Below, piece by piece: positions 1 through 13,129 of a DNA stretch of 64,000 nucleotides (its first letter is position 1; each line of letters opens with the position of its first letter). This DNA comes from Blastomussa wellsi. Its lineage: Eukaryota; Cnidaria; Anthozoa; Scleractinia; Plerogyridae. The notes beneath the pieces were generated by a model that worked only from the letters and a program-made list of their open reading frames with translations, had not been told where the DNA came from and ran no database searches. Position numbers and translations under genes: made by a program. The DNA lies in contig OX393567.1 of the NCBI GenBank assembly GCA_947652115.1, positions 18,098,101 to 18,162,100 of the forward strand. The letters run 5' to 3'.

Positions 1-2208
1 ATAAGATGAAGTTGAAAAAAAACCCAGGGGAACATTTTGCAAGTTTACCCAAAAGTAATCTGTTTCCTTTCGTCTAACATTCCCCGACTCTGTCTTAGCT
101 TTCCCATGCGTTTCTTTTGGGTTCCTCAACAGCTTTAAGTTATCTGTGATGTTTCAGTTAAATCAATAAACAGTTATACATCGGCCAGACCTGAAATTGG
201 CATCTTGATAAATTCAAAATATATTGGTGCAGTCCGTAATTCTTACGGACTGCAACCAGAGGTGGAATTTTCTCTTTACTCGGGTGCGACATATCGACAT
301 TTTATCTAAAACAACAAAATAAAAATGCTGAAACAAGATTTTTAACCTACTGGCGCGATTTACAATTTGTTCTGAAATAACGCGCGACAGGGACATCTGT
401 GTAAGTCAGACAGAAAACGTTCAGAGAGAGGCAATACAAAGGCTGCCCAGATCAACAAAACTTTGAACTTCTAGTTTCAAAATAAAAATAAATAATTATT
501 TTCGGAATTCCACGTTCCATTTTCAGTTTTAGATAAAAACATAAAACACACAATGGCCCTTTTAGCTAAGTCGCTCAGCTTTTGCAGACCGAGAAAGAAC
601 TTACTTCCGGGGAGAAGGCGACAAAAATAGGATCGTCGAACTTAACAACAATTTATCGCTGAAACTGAACAGCTATTCAGTTGGGCTTTTCAAAACCTGA
701 CAACACATGACGTGCTCAGATTCATAGGAAGAGCTTAAACCAACCCTTGACAGCATTTTCGAAAAGATGAAACGACAACTTTTGGGAAGCAAACGAGTGT
801 CTACATCTCCCAAGAAGATCGAAATCGTGCAACCCGAAAAATTTGCCATAAAGTATCAAATTCTTCGTTCGTAAAGTTCTCAGTCGCTACCTTCTCCAAT
901 CTTAGCTATTCTTATCAATTCTTTTTGAGTATATGATCACTCCTTTCGTATTCAGAGGTTTCCTTAGCTTTGAAGGCAGTAGCCTGAAAATTTGCTCCCG
1001 ACCGGCTTGGCGTTGCTGTGACAAGAATAAAACCCAATGTGTCAAAATTTATGTATCTGTCAACAGCCGCAATGACGTATCCTTTCTATACGTCCTTAAG
1101 CTTTAAGGTCGTTCATAAAGAACTTTTTATGACGACCCTAATACAGTAACGGCTGCGAAGGAGACTAACAGCCACCCTTTCCGTGTTCGATTACCGATAC
1201 TGTTACATAGCTCAGAGAGGCCCATCGATACAGTGATTTACAAGATTTACTGAAGTCGCCAAAAATCGAAACAAACAAATATTTGGAGCAAACGACGCAT
1301 GACTGTTGTGGGCAATGATGTCGAAATGATTTTAAAAATCATAAATAACAAAGCAATATTAGAGATTTAATAATGAACCGGACTAAACAATGAACATTCG
1401 TAATCTCTCAAAATTGTTGAATGATTACTTTTAAAGTAGCTTTGTCACCATATATTACGTAAAGATATGCAATGTCACGATATCTTGTCACTATAGTCTC
1501 TGTATATAACTCCACGATATACCGGCATATACTGTCACGATATATCACGTCACGGCATATAATGACAAGATCATATATTATGGTATCTCACGACACATAA
1601 TCATTAATTGAGTTAGGTCACCATATATTTTTAGTCAGGTTTCTTGCGTTGTATAATCTTGTATGTATGTTTGTACAAAATTAAATTCAACATACAAACA
1701 CTGTTAGGCCAATATTTTAAGGTAGAAGAAACACCAAGAATGATAAACGTAAACAAAAATAATGGTTCTTGAGATATATAAATTTAGGACAAATTACTAC
1801 GAACATTTTATAAGTTTTACTTTTGGACCTAGTCGGGGGGAGGGGAGTAAATGCTTGTCGCCTCGCTTAGGGCTATAAATGATGTGATACTGTGTTGATG
1901 ATATAGATAGATCAGGGCTGAAGATGGTATGTTTTAGGGGTGAAAAACAATGAGCCATGCCCAGAAGGGTCTCCTTTCGGGGTTAAGTGAAATTTTCTGA
2001 CAAATACCGATCTACCTATCAAGGGAGTTTCCCTGGCTTTTGACAAGGAAGTGCAAATATAACCGAACCCTTTTTCATAGATTAATTTTGACTTCTTTTA
2101 AGAAGAGGAAGAGGTTATGTTTAAATCATATGCCTCTATGGCAGTGCATAACCAAGGAGAGGTGTTAGATCAAAGGATAATAAGAACTAAATGTTCAGCA
2201 TTACTTAC
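1..2208. other. KIF19 intron, no exon recognised
   Basis: The KIF19 donor at 2208 opens an intron that reaches the left edge. I looked on the minus strand for the neck-linker exon (family phrase SYHIAQYT) and found none. Apart from the AT-rich repeat at 1440-1620, nothing is identifiable. Confidence 0.5.
1440..1620. repeat. Degenerate AT-rich tandem repeat
   Basis: Phrases close to TGTCACGATAT and CATATACTGTCACG recur about eight times with variable spacing. Confidence 0.45.
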
Positions 2209-3975
2209 ATTGGTTTTAATATTCTTGGCCCTGTCTGCATACAGAAGTGTGTTGCGAGTTTCCTCAAATGATCCACTTGCAGGACTTGCATGAGCAATCA
2301 TGACTGTCCGACAGTTACCGCCCAACGAGTCCTACAAAATAAAAAGCGCTACATCAGCAGCCAGTTTCTCATCACCTAACAATACAAAGTCCACTGAACA
2401 TGCCCTGACAACAAAGCAACCAGTAAAAGAAAAAAACTGACATGTCAGTCACCTTCTTGTGATGCAAAAATATATATTGATATAATAAAATGCCGATTAT
2501 AAGCTCTTCCAGTTAACTAAAGGTCCACGCATTTTGTTAAAACCCTCCTGTATATAAGCCATGATCCATATTAACTTACTAAGTATGTGTCCTTATAGAA
2601 CACTGCACTTCGGAGAAGAGTGCAGATCAAAACAATAAGGTGAATTTTAATTGAGTTTTTGGCTAAAATAATTTCCAAATGTTTTTCTTTTTTATGTGGT
2701 TTAGTGTCACCGAGGCAAAATTAACCTCAAGACAATGCTCGTGAGAGTTGTCTAATGGGGTGGCCTCAGGCCCTAAGTGACACTTATGTGCAGTTGCTAG
2801 CTTATTATAGCCTGCAGTCATTCGCAGTCGGTCATCTCCTCTATCTTTGTTGCCTCCTTGCTGTTCTGGTGATGATTTTCTCCTGACCCACCCCTCCCTC
2901 AGTAGATGGTGGGTTTCTAACTATTGCTTGGTAAGTATTTCACTGCTCAAACGGTTCAGTGTGACGATGCCTGGTGACGGCTGCTATCAGAGCTACCATG
3001 GATACTTCTGTCCCTGTACTACAGATAGGGCGTTACCTCGCTTCACTAATCTAGCACGAGTTTTAAAAGTGCTGCTTGTAAGTCCCCACAGACATACTAG
3101 CTCCAACCCCAGTTATGAGCACAGCCAAAACCCCTCACAAAAATAATTGTTTAAGATCAGGATTTAAAATCAGAGGGAGTACATTGTTCAGTGAAAACAG
3201 CTGGTTAGTTTCAGGGAGCAGAGTGGATTACTTCCAAAGACAAATTTTACGGGCCTTCCAGTTTTCCTTCCAGTTGGGGTTATCAGATCGAGTCAATTGT
3301 AACAATGGTAATTAAAATGTATATACATTACTGTACCTTTAAGAGCCTGGTAAGTTTGCTATCTCTGTAGTTGACATAATGACCACGATTTTCACCTGAA
3401 ACGAGAGAAGGCATGTCTAGTTGAGGTTGCCTTCTACGTCAATACTATTATTTGGATTTGCACTTACTCAACGCATTGATGCAGTTTCCCAAAGCAAGCA
3501 AGGAACGGTTGATGTGTGCTCCTTCTATCATCCTTTTGCCGCGATTCTAGAAGGGAAGAAAAGCACTGACTGTTGCCTCTTTACTGTCTAAGGTGGCTCA
3601 CAATAGTTTTAAGCTTCCAGTCTTTGGCATTCTATTACAGCTGGGCCAATGATGCAGATAAAAAAAAACATTTAGGGTAATCTTGCAGAGTATTTATCAG
3701 TAAACAGAGTCAGGTCAAAATGAAGATAAACTCAGAAGAGGTCAAATACAACCCATAACTATAACTAAACAACTACAGTAATCGGTGAAAGTTTTTGTTT
3801 TGATATATTTTGTTTTAGGTTTTAAAAAATTTTGCCATTAGGTTTGCGGGCCACCTTAAATTTATGAAAAACTAACATAGCTCTGAAATCTATTTGCAGA
3901 AATATTCCTTTCATCGACCTAGCAAAAATAAGTAAAAAATAAAAACTTTCACAAGTAGTTTTTAAAGTTATTTAG

Positions 3976-4020
<45 letters not shown>

Positions 4021-7000
4021 GTATAACAACATAATTTGGTTTTATCAACTGGGTTGATAATGTCAATTGGCCACCGTAACGAGATTCAAATGCTGACGTT
4101 TCGAGCGTTAGCCCTTCGTCGGAGCGCTCCGACGAAGGGCTAACGCTCGAAACGTCAGCATTTGAATCTCTTTACGGTGGCCAATTGACATTATCAACCC
4201 AGTTGATAAAACCAAATTTTGAAGTTATTTGCCTGAAAAGGTCAAATATAGGGCGTCTTTAACCGCTTTTGGCATTGCTAATGTTGAAGTTACATGGGCA
4301 TCAATTTGCTTATTGGTAAAATCTACACACATTTATCCCAAACGTTACCCTTCTGCATTATTGGTGTTGCTGCAATAGAATTCAAAAGACAGGTATGTGT
4401 GAACCATTATGAGCCACTTTTCAAGTAAACAGAAAAAAAAATAAAGCCAAAGCGACACAAAATTCTCAGCAGTAACACAATAGGAAATGGATGGCACTCA
4501 GTAAGGAGAATTTATCTTTTGAGATAAGGATTAGTACTTACCTTGGTCTGTGCAGCCCTCTCAGATCCAGCTAAATCAATCATGAAAAGCTTGCCAACTT
4601 TGAATTCATCAATTGTATTTTTGACACGACTCTTTTGAGTTACGGTTACCTATGAAATGTAAGTCACGTTTGTCATGCCATGTAAACAGATAGTAACATA
4701 CATCAAATAATTTTGTACAAGAGCTCAGATTATCCAACACAAAATGTGACTGAAACTAATTTATTCTGCAAAAAGTCCTGAAGGCGAGGAACACTCAAAA
4801 GCGACAAGCCTAAAATGCCCAGTAAGTTTTCTCTGACTTCAAAGTTTTGAATTGAAACCAGTTTGTTTCTTATTTTGATCTGGACATTTTTTTCAGATTA
4901 TAATAATGAACATGAGACAATAAAAAATAATTAATAATCAAATTGGTTTAAAAATTGTAAACCAAACTCATTGTTTCAAGAATGAAAGGAAACTCTTACC
5001 TGGAGGATTGCATGTGACCTTGATGAAGTTTTGTTGGCAGCAGTTGGCTCACTTGTTCTCTGTTTGTTTCCCATAACAAGCAAGTCCATCACCTTGATTA
5101 AGTTGCAATAGAGATGACATATCATTTTTTTCTCTATTTTTTTTAAGCGTTTCTTTACATGTTTTATATCAACTCATAAATCAGATGTAAATAGAATTCT
5201 CTTGATTTTAAAAATTATTTTAACATAAATGGAAATATGCAATAAATGAAAATATATTAAATAAAAAGATGATCAATATATGAAATGGCTTTACAAAAGA
5301 GTATCAATTATAAAATATTACGTCTCAGAATATAACACATTTGATCCCTGTTCAAAGAAGCTCTACACAGGTTTGGTTTTATTTTCAAGTTTGTCAATTA
5401 CAATCCTTCTCCATCTCCATCCTTATTTATTTATTGTTATATCTTGGGAAAAGTATCATTTCAAGATTTCCTCCAATTTGAAGGTACTGACAACATACAA
5501 ATGGTGATCTAGCACCTTTATGTACAGCAGGGCCAAAGATTCAGGTCATCCAGTCAAGCATTTGCAATGCGAGGTGCAACTTTGCAGTGAAACTTTCGAA
5601 AACAATATATAAACCTGTCCTGACCTCACTAGTTTTCTTGGCTTGAACTTCAGAGATCCCAGCCACCACAACTCCCCGACTATCTTCACGCAGCTCAAGA
5701 AATCCAGAAGATGGGTTTAACAAGTCACGTATCATTTCATTGTAGATCTACGGAGAAAAACAGATATTCTATTGGGTAACTTACCTGTATAAGCAACATC
5801 ATGAAAAGTTTCCCTAATCAGTTTCTTAAAATCTCATAGATCTGTGAATTATCAGTCAGAGCACAATTTTGAAAATGATAAATAAAAGCATTAATAAATT
5901 ACAAATTGCCTGGCTTTTCACTGAACATGAATGTTCATTGACCAATAATTGCAAAACAACCATTATGAACAACCGATTAAGACCTGCAGCAGACAAAATG
6001 TTCTGACTTTTCCATGGCTTTGACGAAAAATATTAGAATCACCTTGATCATAAAATTTCTTGACTTATCCCACACAATTGGCAACAGTGAAACGGCAGGC
6101 ACAAAAGCACGGCACACCAGGCCAAGGAGTCTTCAGTTTTGTAATCCCCAACAAAGGCTGTCACAAGATTTTGGATTTTGCACTGATTTTGTAAAAAGTA
6201 TAATGTAGCTACAGACTGTAATAGATTGTTACTTAATATTACTCTTGCCTAGTGATAAGACAATAAAACTTACTTCCAAATATGACATTGACACTTTGTA
6301 TTTCATATCTTCTTTGGTCTTATCCATTTCAAAGAAAAGATCATTCAGGGCACATGCCATAATACCAGGCTCTTTGTCAGTACCTAACATGGTGAATGTT
6401 TTTCCAGCTCCTAAAATAATTTAATAATTAAAATAATAAAACATATTAAAAATAAAGTCTTTAATTATTAAAATAACCATTTACCTTGTAATTATATCAA
6501 AATCCCAGCCAGGATCAAAATATTAATTGCTCTGCTTAATACTTGAAGTGGGAGGCACAGTCACAGTGCACTGGACTCTGGATTGGACGGTCCGAGTTGA
6601 AGCCCTCGCCGGGGCACTGCCTTGTATTCTTAGGCAAGATACTTCAATCAATACCCTCACAGTGCCTCTCCTCACCCAGGTGAATAAATGGGTACCAGCG
6701 AATTTACTACTGGGAGATAACCATGTGATGGACTAGCATCCCATCCAGGGGAAAGTAGAAATACTAGATCTATCGCTTCATGCTAAGGAAACCGGGATAA
6801 GCCACTAGGCTCATATGCAGGCTAAACCTTTTACCTTAATTTTAATCCGTCTGGTCCTAAGTATTACAAGTCAAATTGAAGCTTTGCAATACATTAGGCA
6901 AAGCATCTATGACTGTGCAGGTCATTTTTCTGAAAGCATTATTTTTTGATGTCACTATTTCTTTGCCATGCAAATCACTGCAATGTAAGCTGCTAAAAAT

Positions 7001-10000
7001 AATATGCACACTCTAATTGGTCGACAGTTATCGTGTGTTTAGATGATAGTACGTAAATATGGTTGTGATTTTTAGATGCGCATGTATTTTTGAGAAAATT
7101 GTAAATTAAAGTAATGGCAGGAATACTATTTCTATGTTTCTATATTAATCTCATCTAAAGATGAGAAGGGTTGGGTGAATTCTTGAAAGGTATTGCCTGA
7201 CATGCCCCACCCACCCACCCTCAAAGGTCTTTACGTTTTTTGTTTCTTTTAAACATGACTTCCATTTACTTTAGATGATTTTATGAAAATGTTCTTTTTT
7301 ACAGGCTGTCTCCTTTTGTCTCAGGTTTTTCTCAATTTTTCCAAGTACATATAGTTGCTTTGTAGAGGTTTTTGAAGTGCTGAAAATGTAAATTCATTTA
7401 GTTGTTTCCATCTCTGTCAGATTTTCCCATTCAGCCAGTTTTTGGCTGAATGGTCAGGCGTCGCATTTTGTTTGGCTTGATATGGCTCCCAGTTGTGTGT
7501 GAGAAATGGCATTTACCGGTATTATCTGTGCCATTTCTGTAAATTTCACTTTACCTGTAGCTCCGTAAGCAAAGACTGTTGCATTATATCCTGCAATGAC
7601 ATTTTCAATCAGAGGCTTGGCAACTGCCTTGTATACTTCAGCCTTTAAAAAAGGAAATATTTTGCAGAAGAAATGAGGAAAAATATGACACGTAACTAAA
7701 GTCTTTCAATGCAAGTTGATTACTTTTCAAGTTGTGACTTGCAACTATTGAACACGGTAATGGAAATGTTGATAATTAATATATTTTGGTGACTAAACCT
7801 AAAGAGTTGGTTGCCAAATAGCCACTAATTGAAAAAAATTAACTTAGAGGGTTGAATATAGACATACCGGTAGTAGAACTCGACAGCAAGGGAACGCAAA
7901 TGTTATGCTACCAACATAGGATCTATAGTGGATTTAATCAGCCAAAAAAATGGAATGAAAAAAACAATACAGCAAGGCTGATACTACGTGAAAAAATAGA
8001 CTTTGCGAGACACCAACACGACGGAAGAAAACATAATTAGCCTCAAACTATTTTTAATTAATCCCCTTGCTGGTGAAGAAATTCATATGTCCCTTAATGA
8101 ATTCGAATGAGAAGTGACTAGATGGCATCATGCTGATGATAAAGAAAATTGAAAGCCCGAAGAGGCTGGGCAGGGGACCGGGAGAAGAGAGAAGAGAAGA
8201 GCTGATCAGCAGAGAGTATCCAAAAGTTGCGCAGCTTTTTGTTGGCTTTCCGACAAATAAACAGTGTCCATGAGACAGAAGTTTTTGATTCACATGATCT
8301 AGATTGGTTTAGCACGAGACAAGGCCACTTTAGTGACTTTGATATTAGTATTTGTTGTTGTTGTTGGAAAATTATGCATACATCTGGAAAAATCTTGGCT
8401 ATTAATGCCCCTGCCTGGTGAGTTCTGGTTTGAAAAGCATGAAGCAACTCATTCTCGTCCCCAGAGCCACTTGTCCCTCCTAGCCGGCTGGGCCTGCGCA
8501 CGAGGGACAAGTGGCTCTGGGGACACACAATTCAATTCGCTGAAATCTAACAAAGGGAGTCCAATCATATCTACCTTTTTAAACGTACTAATGATTTGGG
8601 ATTTTAAAAGGGCTGATGTGATTGAACTGACTTTGTTTGATTTCAGCCAATCGAATCACGTGTCCCAGGAGCCACTTGTTCCTTGTGCACAGGCCCAGCT
8701 GGCTAAGAGGGACAAGTGGCTCTGGGGACAAGAATGGAAGCAACTATATTAGAGTCCCCCTGTATTTGCTATTTCCCTGTTTGGAGCAAGAGAAGAGAGA
8801 AGCCATGAAATTGAATGTAAAAAGTTAAAGAGTGCCATGATTGAGCCCAGACTGCTTGATGAATGCCAGAACCAACAGGCAACCACATCTCTTATTTGGA
8901 AAGGGGTATCCCAAAGACAAATAATATTAATAAATTTGATTTTGTAAACAAAGGTGATCAATAGACCAATTCCGATATATTAATATTCTAACATGTCACC
9001 GAGGCTTGGGGGAATAAAACAAAAGATTTTGCATCAAGGCTTAGGGATGAATAAATAATTTCTTTTGTTTTATTCCCCTAAGCCATGGTGCCATGTTAGA
9101 ATTTTAATATATCGGAATTGGCCTATTGGCTAACCTGATTTGCATTTGGGCCAAATGCACAATCAAAAATGTACTGCTTTTCTCTGGATCTGTTTGCTCT
9201 CAGAATGTCATCTTGATCTTCATTGGGATCCTTTAACACAACCAGCTAAAAAACATGTAGACAGCAAACACTGATAAGTATCACCTGTGCAAAATTGTTG
9301 TCGAGATCTGGCAGAATCTGGTGAGATCTCAGCAAGGTTCTCAGCAAGATTTTGGCTGCTGCTTGGCAAGATGTTGACTGGAACATATATATCATTTAGG
9401 ATCACAAGATATACATGTATATACATAGTCAATACCAAAAACAAGAAATAAATTTACTTTCAATTGCCATGGCAACTAAAATAATGGGGTCAGCCTGGAA
9501 AATGAATTAAAAATGTTTTCTAAGATTACAGCATGACTGGTCTGTTTAGACTCTGACATAGCAAACTATCAAAAGTGAATGAAGTGCTCAATGTTTCAAA
9601 TCACTTGTAGTAGCACTAAGCCTAGCCTGGTATTAGTTAATAAAAATGATTAAATGTGCAGTTTAGAATGCAAATGAGGCATGCCTGCCAGCTGGCCTTC
9701 AACTTGAGAACAAGGAAATGAAACCTGAACCAAGGTGAATATTAAATTATGGGATTTGAATCTATTATCTCTGACAAGAATGGGTCTTCTACCAATTCAC
9801 TAACCATAGCAAAATTATAATATGCACAAGACCAAACAGAAACAAGCTGTAGTCCTGACTAGACCATGTGAGATACACCAAAAGTCACTTTTTTGCATTT
9901 AATAACATGCCTTGATAGTAATTAATAATAATTTAATTACTGAGTGATTCCAATATAATATGGAAGTGGCAAACTTCCAAAGTGAAAATAACCCTGCATG

Positions 10001-11479
10001 TAATGGTGAACACAGCAACCAGAATACCCAAAAATCAAGAAGCAGAGCACCATTGTAGAAATGTCATTGATAGAAAATTATTAATGTTCACTTTATAATG
10101 CAAATCAATGGGGGTCAGGTCAGCTCTAAAAGGATTAACACATGACAAGGAAGACAAAAAACATGAGATAACTGTTACCTGTTAATTATCTCATAGGAGT
10201 TTGAATCCCTTTTTCTCAGGGGAAGTACTTTTAATAACCAACGACAGATTCTCAATTTCTGTAATTCGCCAGCTACTTTTCTCTCCAAATTGAAGTAATT
10301 ATATAAAGAAAAAAATCTCTCAGTCACTTACTCTATCCAAACCAATTACCTACTTCAAATTATCCTTGGTTCAAATTTTATATATAGACACCAACAAGGA
10401 AATGAAACCTGAGACATTATTGCTGTGAAGATATAATCTTTCCATCTCTGTAAAATTTGAATCCCCAATGTCTCAGTGAACAGATCTTTCAAGTAGCAAG
10501 CTTACTGGATGAGACAGAACTAGAAGCAACCCACAACTAGAACTGGATGACAAATATTTTGTGGCTATGTATGCATAATTTATTAAACAAGTCCCAATAT
10601 TATAATTTATTATTTCATCATTTATTTATATCATCGTCATCATCATCATCTATAGACATTTTTGCTGATCATGAGTGGGAAGTTGGTGTCATTAAGCAAC
10701 CATTACTGAAGAAAAGAGAGCCAAGAATAGAAAACTAAGAAAAAGGAAAAACAAAAATGCAAAGGAAAACGAAATAAATGTGACTATAATGGTTTGGTAA
10801 ACAATAATATTTGTTTACACTGGAGAAGACTTGAATAAATGCATATCCTCCATATTTTGCACTGTACATTAATAAACAAGCAAAATATGCAAAAAGTATT
10901 ACACTTAAATTGCAAAACTTTAGCGTGAAAAATAAGATTAATAACACTTTTTACGCAGCTAGTAATATTATCGCGAGTTCAATATCATAACACAACAACA
11001 TCTGGTATGTAGCCGTTGAAAAGTTGTGCTTCACACTCTTGTTCCACGGCTAATATAACTTCTTTTGAATCGAATAATTTGTGACCTTCATAATTATTAC
11101 AGAGTTTAAGATATTAATGTAAAGACTCATATAAGCTTACTTACGTTTTCGTCCAACACATGGACAATTTCAGTGCATCTTTTGTCTTCGACCTCGCTTC
11201 CATTCAAGGGCCTCACTCGAACAGCAACCTTTCGAGACGAAATGATACGGGGAATACAAACGTAAGCCATCGATCGCTTTAACTGAATATTTACACAAGC
11301 CTCGACGAGAGACAAATGCATTTTCGTTTTAATCGATTGCAGGAAACAACCGCAGCAAATGTCACACCATTTGTACAAAGACAGTTCGTATGCAACGAGC
11401 GCTTTCGCTCGCGTGCTGTCGTTTTACCTACCATCAGGTTTTGAGTGCTACCATCCTTGCCTTTCTCCTTGTCTGACAT
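2209..11479 (-). CDS. KIF19: Kinesin-8 family motor protein, KIF19-like (5' part of gene, complete motor domain)
   Basis: Eleven exons join in frame on the minus strand: 11479-11432, 11228-11145, 9245-9135, 7642-7555, 6410-6274, 5747-5625, 5092-5000, 4649-4542, 3546-3468, 3395-3337 and 2331-2209. They give 351 codons, every junction is GT-AG and all phases agree. The protein starts [10 protein letters not shown], then the motor begins at VAVRVRPLN. The P-loop is GATGAGKT (encoded across exons 4 and 5), switch I is NKTSSRSHA, switch II is DLAGSER, and [11 protein letters not shown] follows. The segments [18 protein letters not shown] and [14 protein letters not shown] are typical of KIF19 rather than KIF18. 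KIF19 is known as a plus-end motor and microtubule depolymerase that limits cilium length. The last exon seen ends phase 0 at KNIKTN with a GTAAGT donor. No neck or tail exon was found in 1-2208, so the gene continues beyond the left edge. The start is the only ATG upstream of the motor in the first exon. Confidence 0.93.
3589..3858. mobile_element. MITE with TAAGGTGGC ends
   Basis: TAAGGTGGCTCACAATAG at the left and GCGGGCCACCTTA at the right are inverted ends about 270 bp apart, of the same type as the element at 42494-43002. It lies in a KIF19 intron. Confidence 0.45.
3974..4221 (+). mobile_element. Penelope-derived palindromic insertion (copy 1)
   Basis: The cap GAGGGGGTAAGTTTC begins at 3974, followed by a near-perfect palindrome with arms of about 95 bp meeting at 4125/4126. 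Each arm carries the terminal block (AATTTGGTTTTATCAACT...) and the hammerhead-like core. Flanking direct repeats AAGTTATTT at 3965-3973 and 4222-4230 are the target duplication. No coding sequence remains. It lies in a KIF19 intron. Confidence 0.82.
6541..6832 (+). mobile_element. tRNA-derived SINE, copy in KIF19 intron
   Basis: A decayed tRNA-like head (B-box-like GAGTTGAAGCCC at 6594) is followed by the shared body: GGGGCACTGCCTTGTATTCT, CACAGTGCCTCTCCTCACCC, GGACTAGCATCCCATCCAGG and TCGCTTCATGCTA. It matches the better copy at 18.6 kb. Confidence 0.7.
8450..8736. mobile_element. MITE, CATTCTCGTCCCCAG family (Mutator-like)
   Basis: Terminal inverted repeats begin CATTCTCGTCCCCAGAGCC and end in the complement. 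A perfect 9-bp target duplication, GAAGCAACT, lies at 8441-8449 and 8737-8745. Internal copies of the GCCACTTGTCCC stem make a second hairpin inside. The 9-bp duplication points to a Mutator-like transposase. It lies in a KIF19 intron. Confidence 0.8.
8961..9125. repeat. Fold-back element beside KIF19 exon 3
   Basis: Arms CCAATTCCGATATATTAATA and its inverted copy at 9100-9121, plus a second inverted pair (GGCTTGGGGGAATAAAAC / GTTTTATTCCCCTAAGCC), fold the whole segment. It ends 9 bp from the exon 3 donor site. Confidence 0.7.
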
Positions 11480-13129
11480 GATGACTTCTCAATTAATTTA
11501 CTTAGCAGATACTTGTTGTGAAAACTGAGAAACGAAACGGCCGGCTGCAAACCAAACCAGCCGCGGTAAATGGAATTCGAACGTTTGCGCGCCAAACAAA
11601 CGAACGTCTTTCGCACTTTGCGGACGTGCTACATTTTGAGTGAGGAAAGCGCGAAATAACGCAAATACAACTCAACAATGCAGTGCTGTATTTCGCTCCG
11701 CTTACCGTTCCTTGTTGTAAATAACTACTTCACACAAGTTCGGATCATCCAACCAATCACAAGGAAGAGCTATTATATATTTTGGCACCGTGTGTGACAT
11801 CACATATTGACGCGTAGTCAAGGTGACAAAGGCAATAAAACCATTATTCACCAGATCAACGTTTTGCGGATGTTTTTAAAATAAAGGGGTGAGTAGTTAA
11901 AAAAAAACAATGAAAGCCTGTATTGCAAAGTTGGTCGGTTTTCATGCCAGGTAGACTCCACTCCCTTGAACATCTTATTTTTAGGGACAACCACTACCGG
12001 TAGTCTTATTATCTCAGTATAACTCAGGATTACTTGTACGATATGATAAAAAAAGAAAATTTGAGTGCCCGTCGAGTGCCGCACACTCTCTCCAGTCCAG
12101 TCCCCCCAGTTTTCGTCTCACTTTCCCCTTTAATTTCTTTTCTTTCCTTGTGATTGGTTGGATGGTGGAATGAGATACCAACTACGCTCCAAATTCTACC
12201 AAAACTCATCCTTAAAAGGAAATTTTGTATGATTTTGTTCAATATATTAGAATCTGAAGACTCGTACGAAGAATTAAAATCCATAATCTCAAAAGTTAGT
12301 AAATACATTCAGTAGTTATTATTTTTGCTTTTTTTTTTTTTCGGCCTATCTTATCTTTTCATTTGTGTCTTATTTATCTACCTCTCATAACCTACTACGT
12401 TGCCAACCTCAATTAATTACATAGGTGTTTCTGTAGATTTATTCTGTTTTCGTATTTAATGATTACGTATTTACATTTTTTTTTAGTGTGTATTTTCTTT
12501 TTATCCTGATTATCCTGGCCCGCCGTGATTAGCATTGCTACCTGTGGAGCCAGGAGATTAAGACCTAATTCTGAAGTAATAACAATATTGTTGTTTGTTT
12601 GTTTTGTTCTTTCCTGATTTTTTCCTTTTTTGTGAGACTGCAAGGACAAGAAACGATGCTACCCTCAGTTTTTGCAGTGAAGTGGTAGTCGCGTTTGAAT
12701 AGTAATATACTTAAGTATTCCCTGCGTGTAGGAGTGTAGGGTTTTAAGGGGTTCGGATGAAGTCCCTTTGGATGGTTAATATTGAGGCAAAGAAAAAACT
12801 TTTGATTCCATAATTACAGTATGATATTCAAGCGTTCTATAAAAGCATACTAGTATAACCCCCTCACATAACCAAGATGATTATGTACTTTTGTCGTAGT
12901 CTCCTGGCTGTCAGTACTCAGTGGGTGTTTGCGGGACACTGGGTAAACAGCTGTACTTGTTTTGTTGAATATTCGATCATCACTACACTACACAGCCTCG
13001 AGCAGTTTTCGTTTAGTGAAGGAGACATGTACGGCAATATGCAGAGAGTGACAGTCAATACGCAGGGGCGCATCTAGGGGAAGGGTGCAGGAGGTGCGCA
13101 CCCCCTCTTGAGATGACCTGTGGCTTTCT

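Noticed and set aside
8118..8752. Overlapping open frames of 130-140 codons on both strands
   Set aside because: They run across the inverted repeats of a MITE; the repeated LSLLAGWA / [11 protein letters not shown] phrases are transposon ends.
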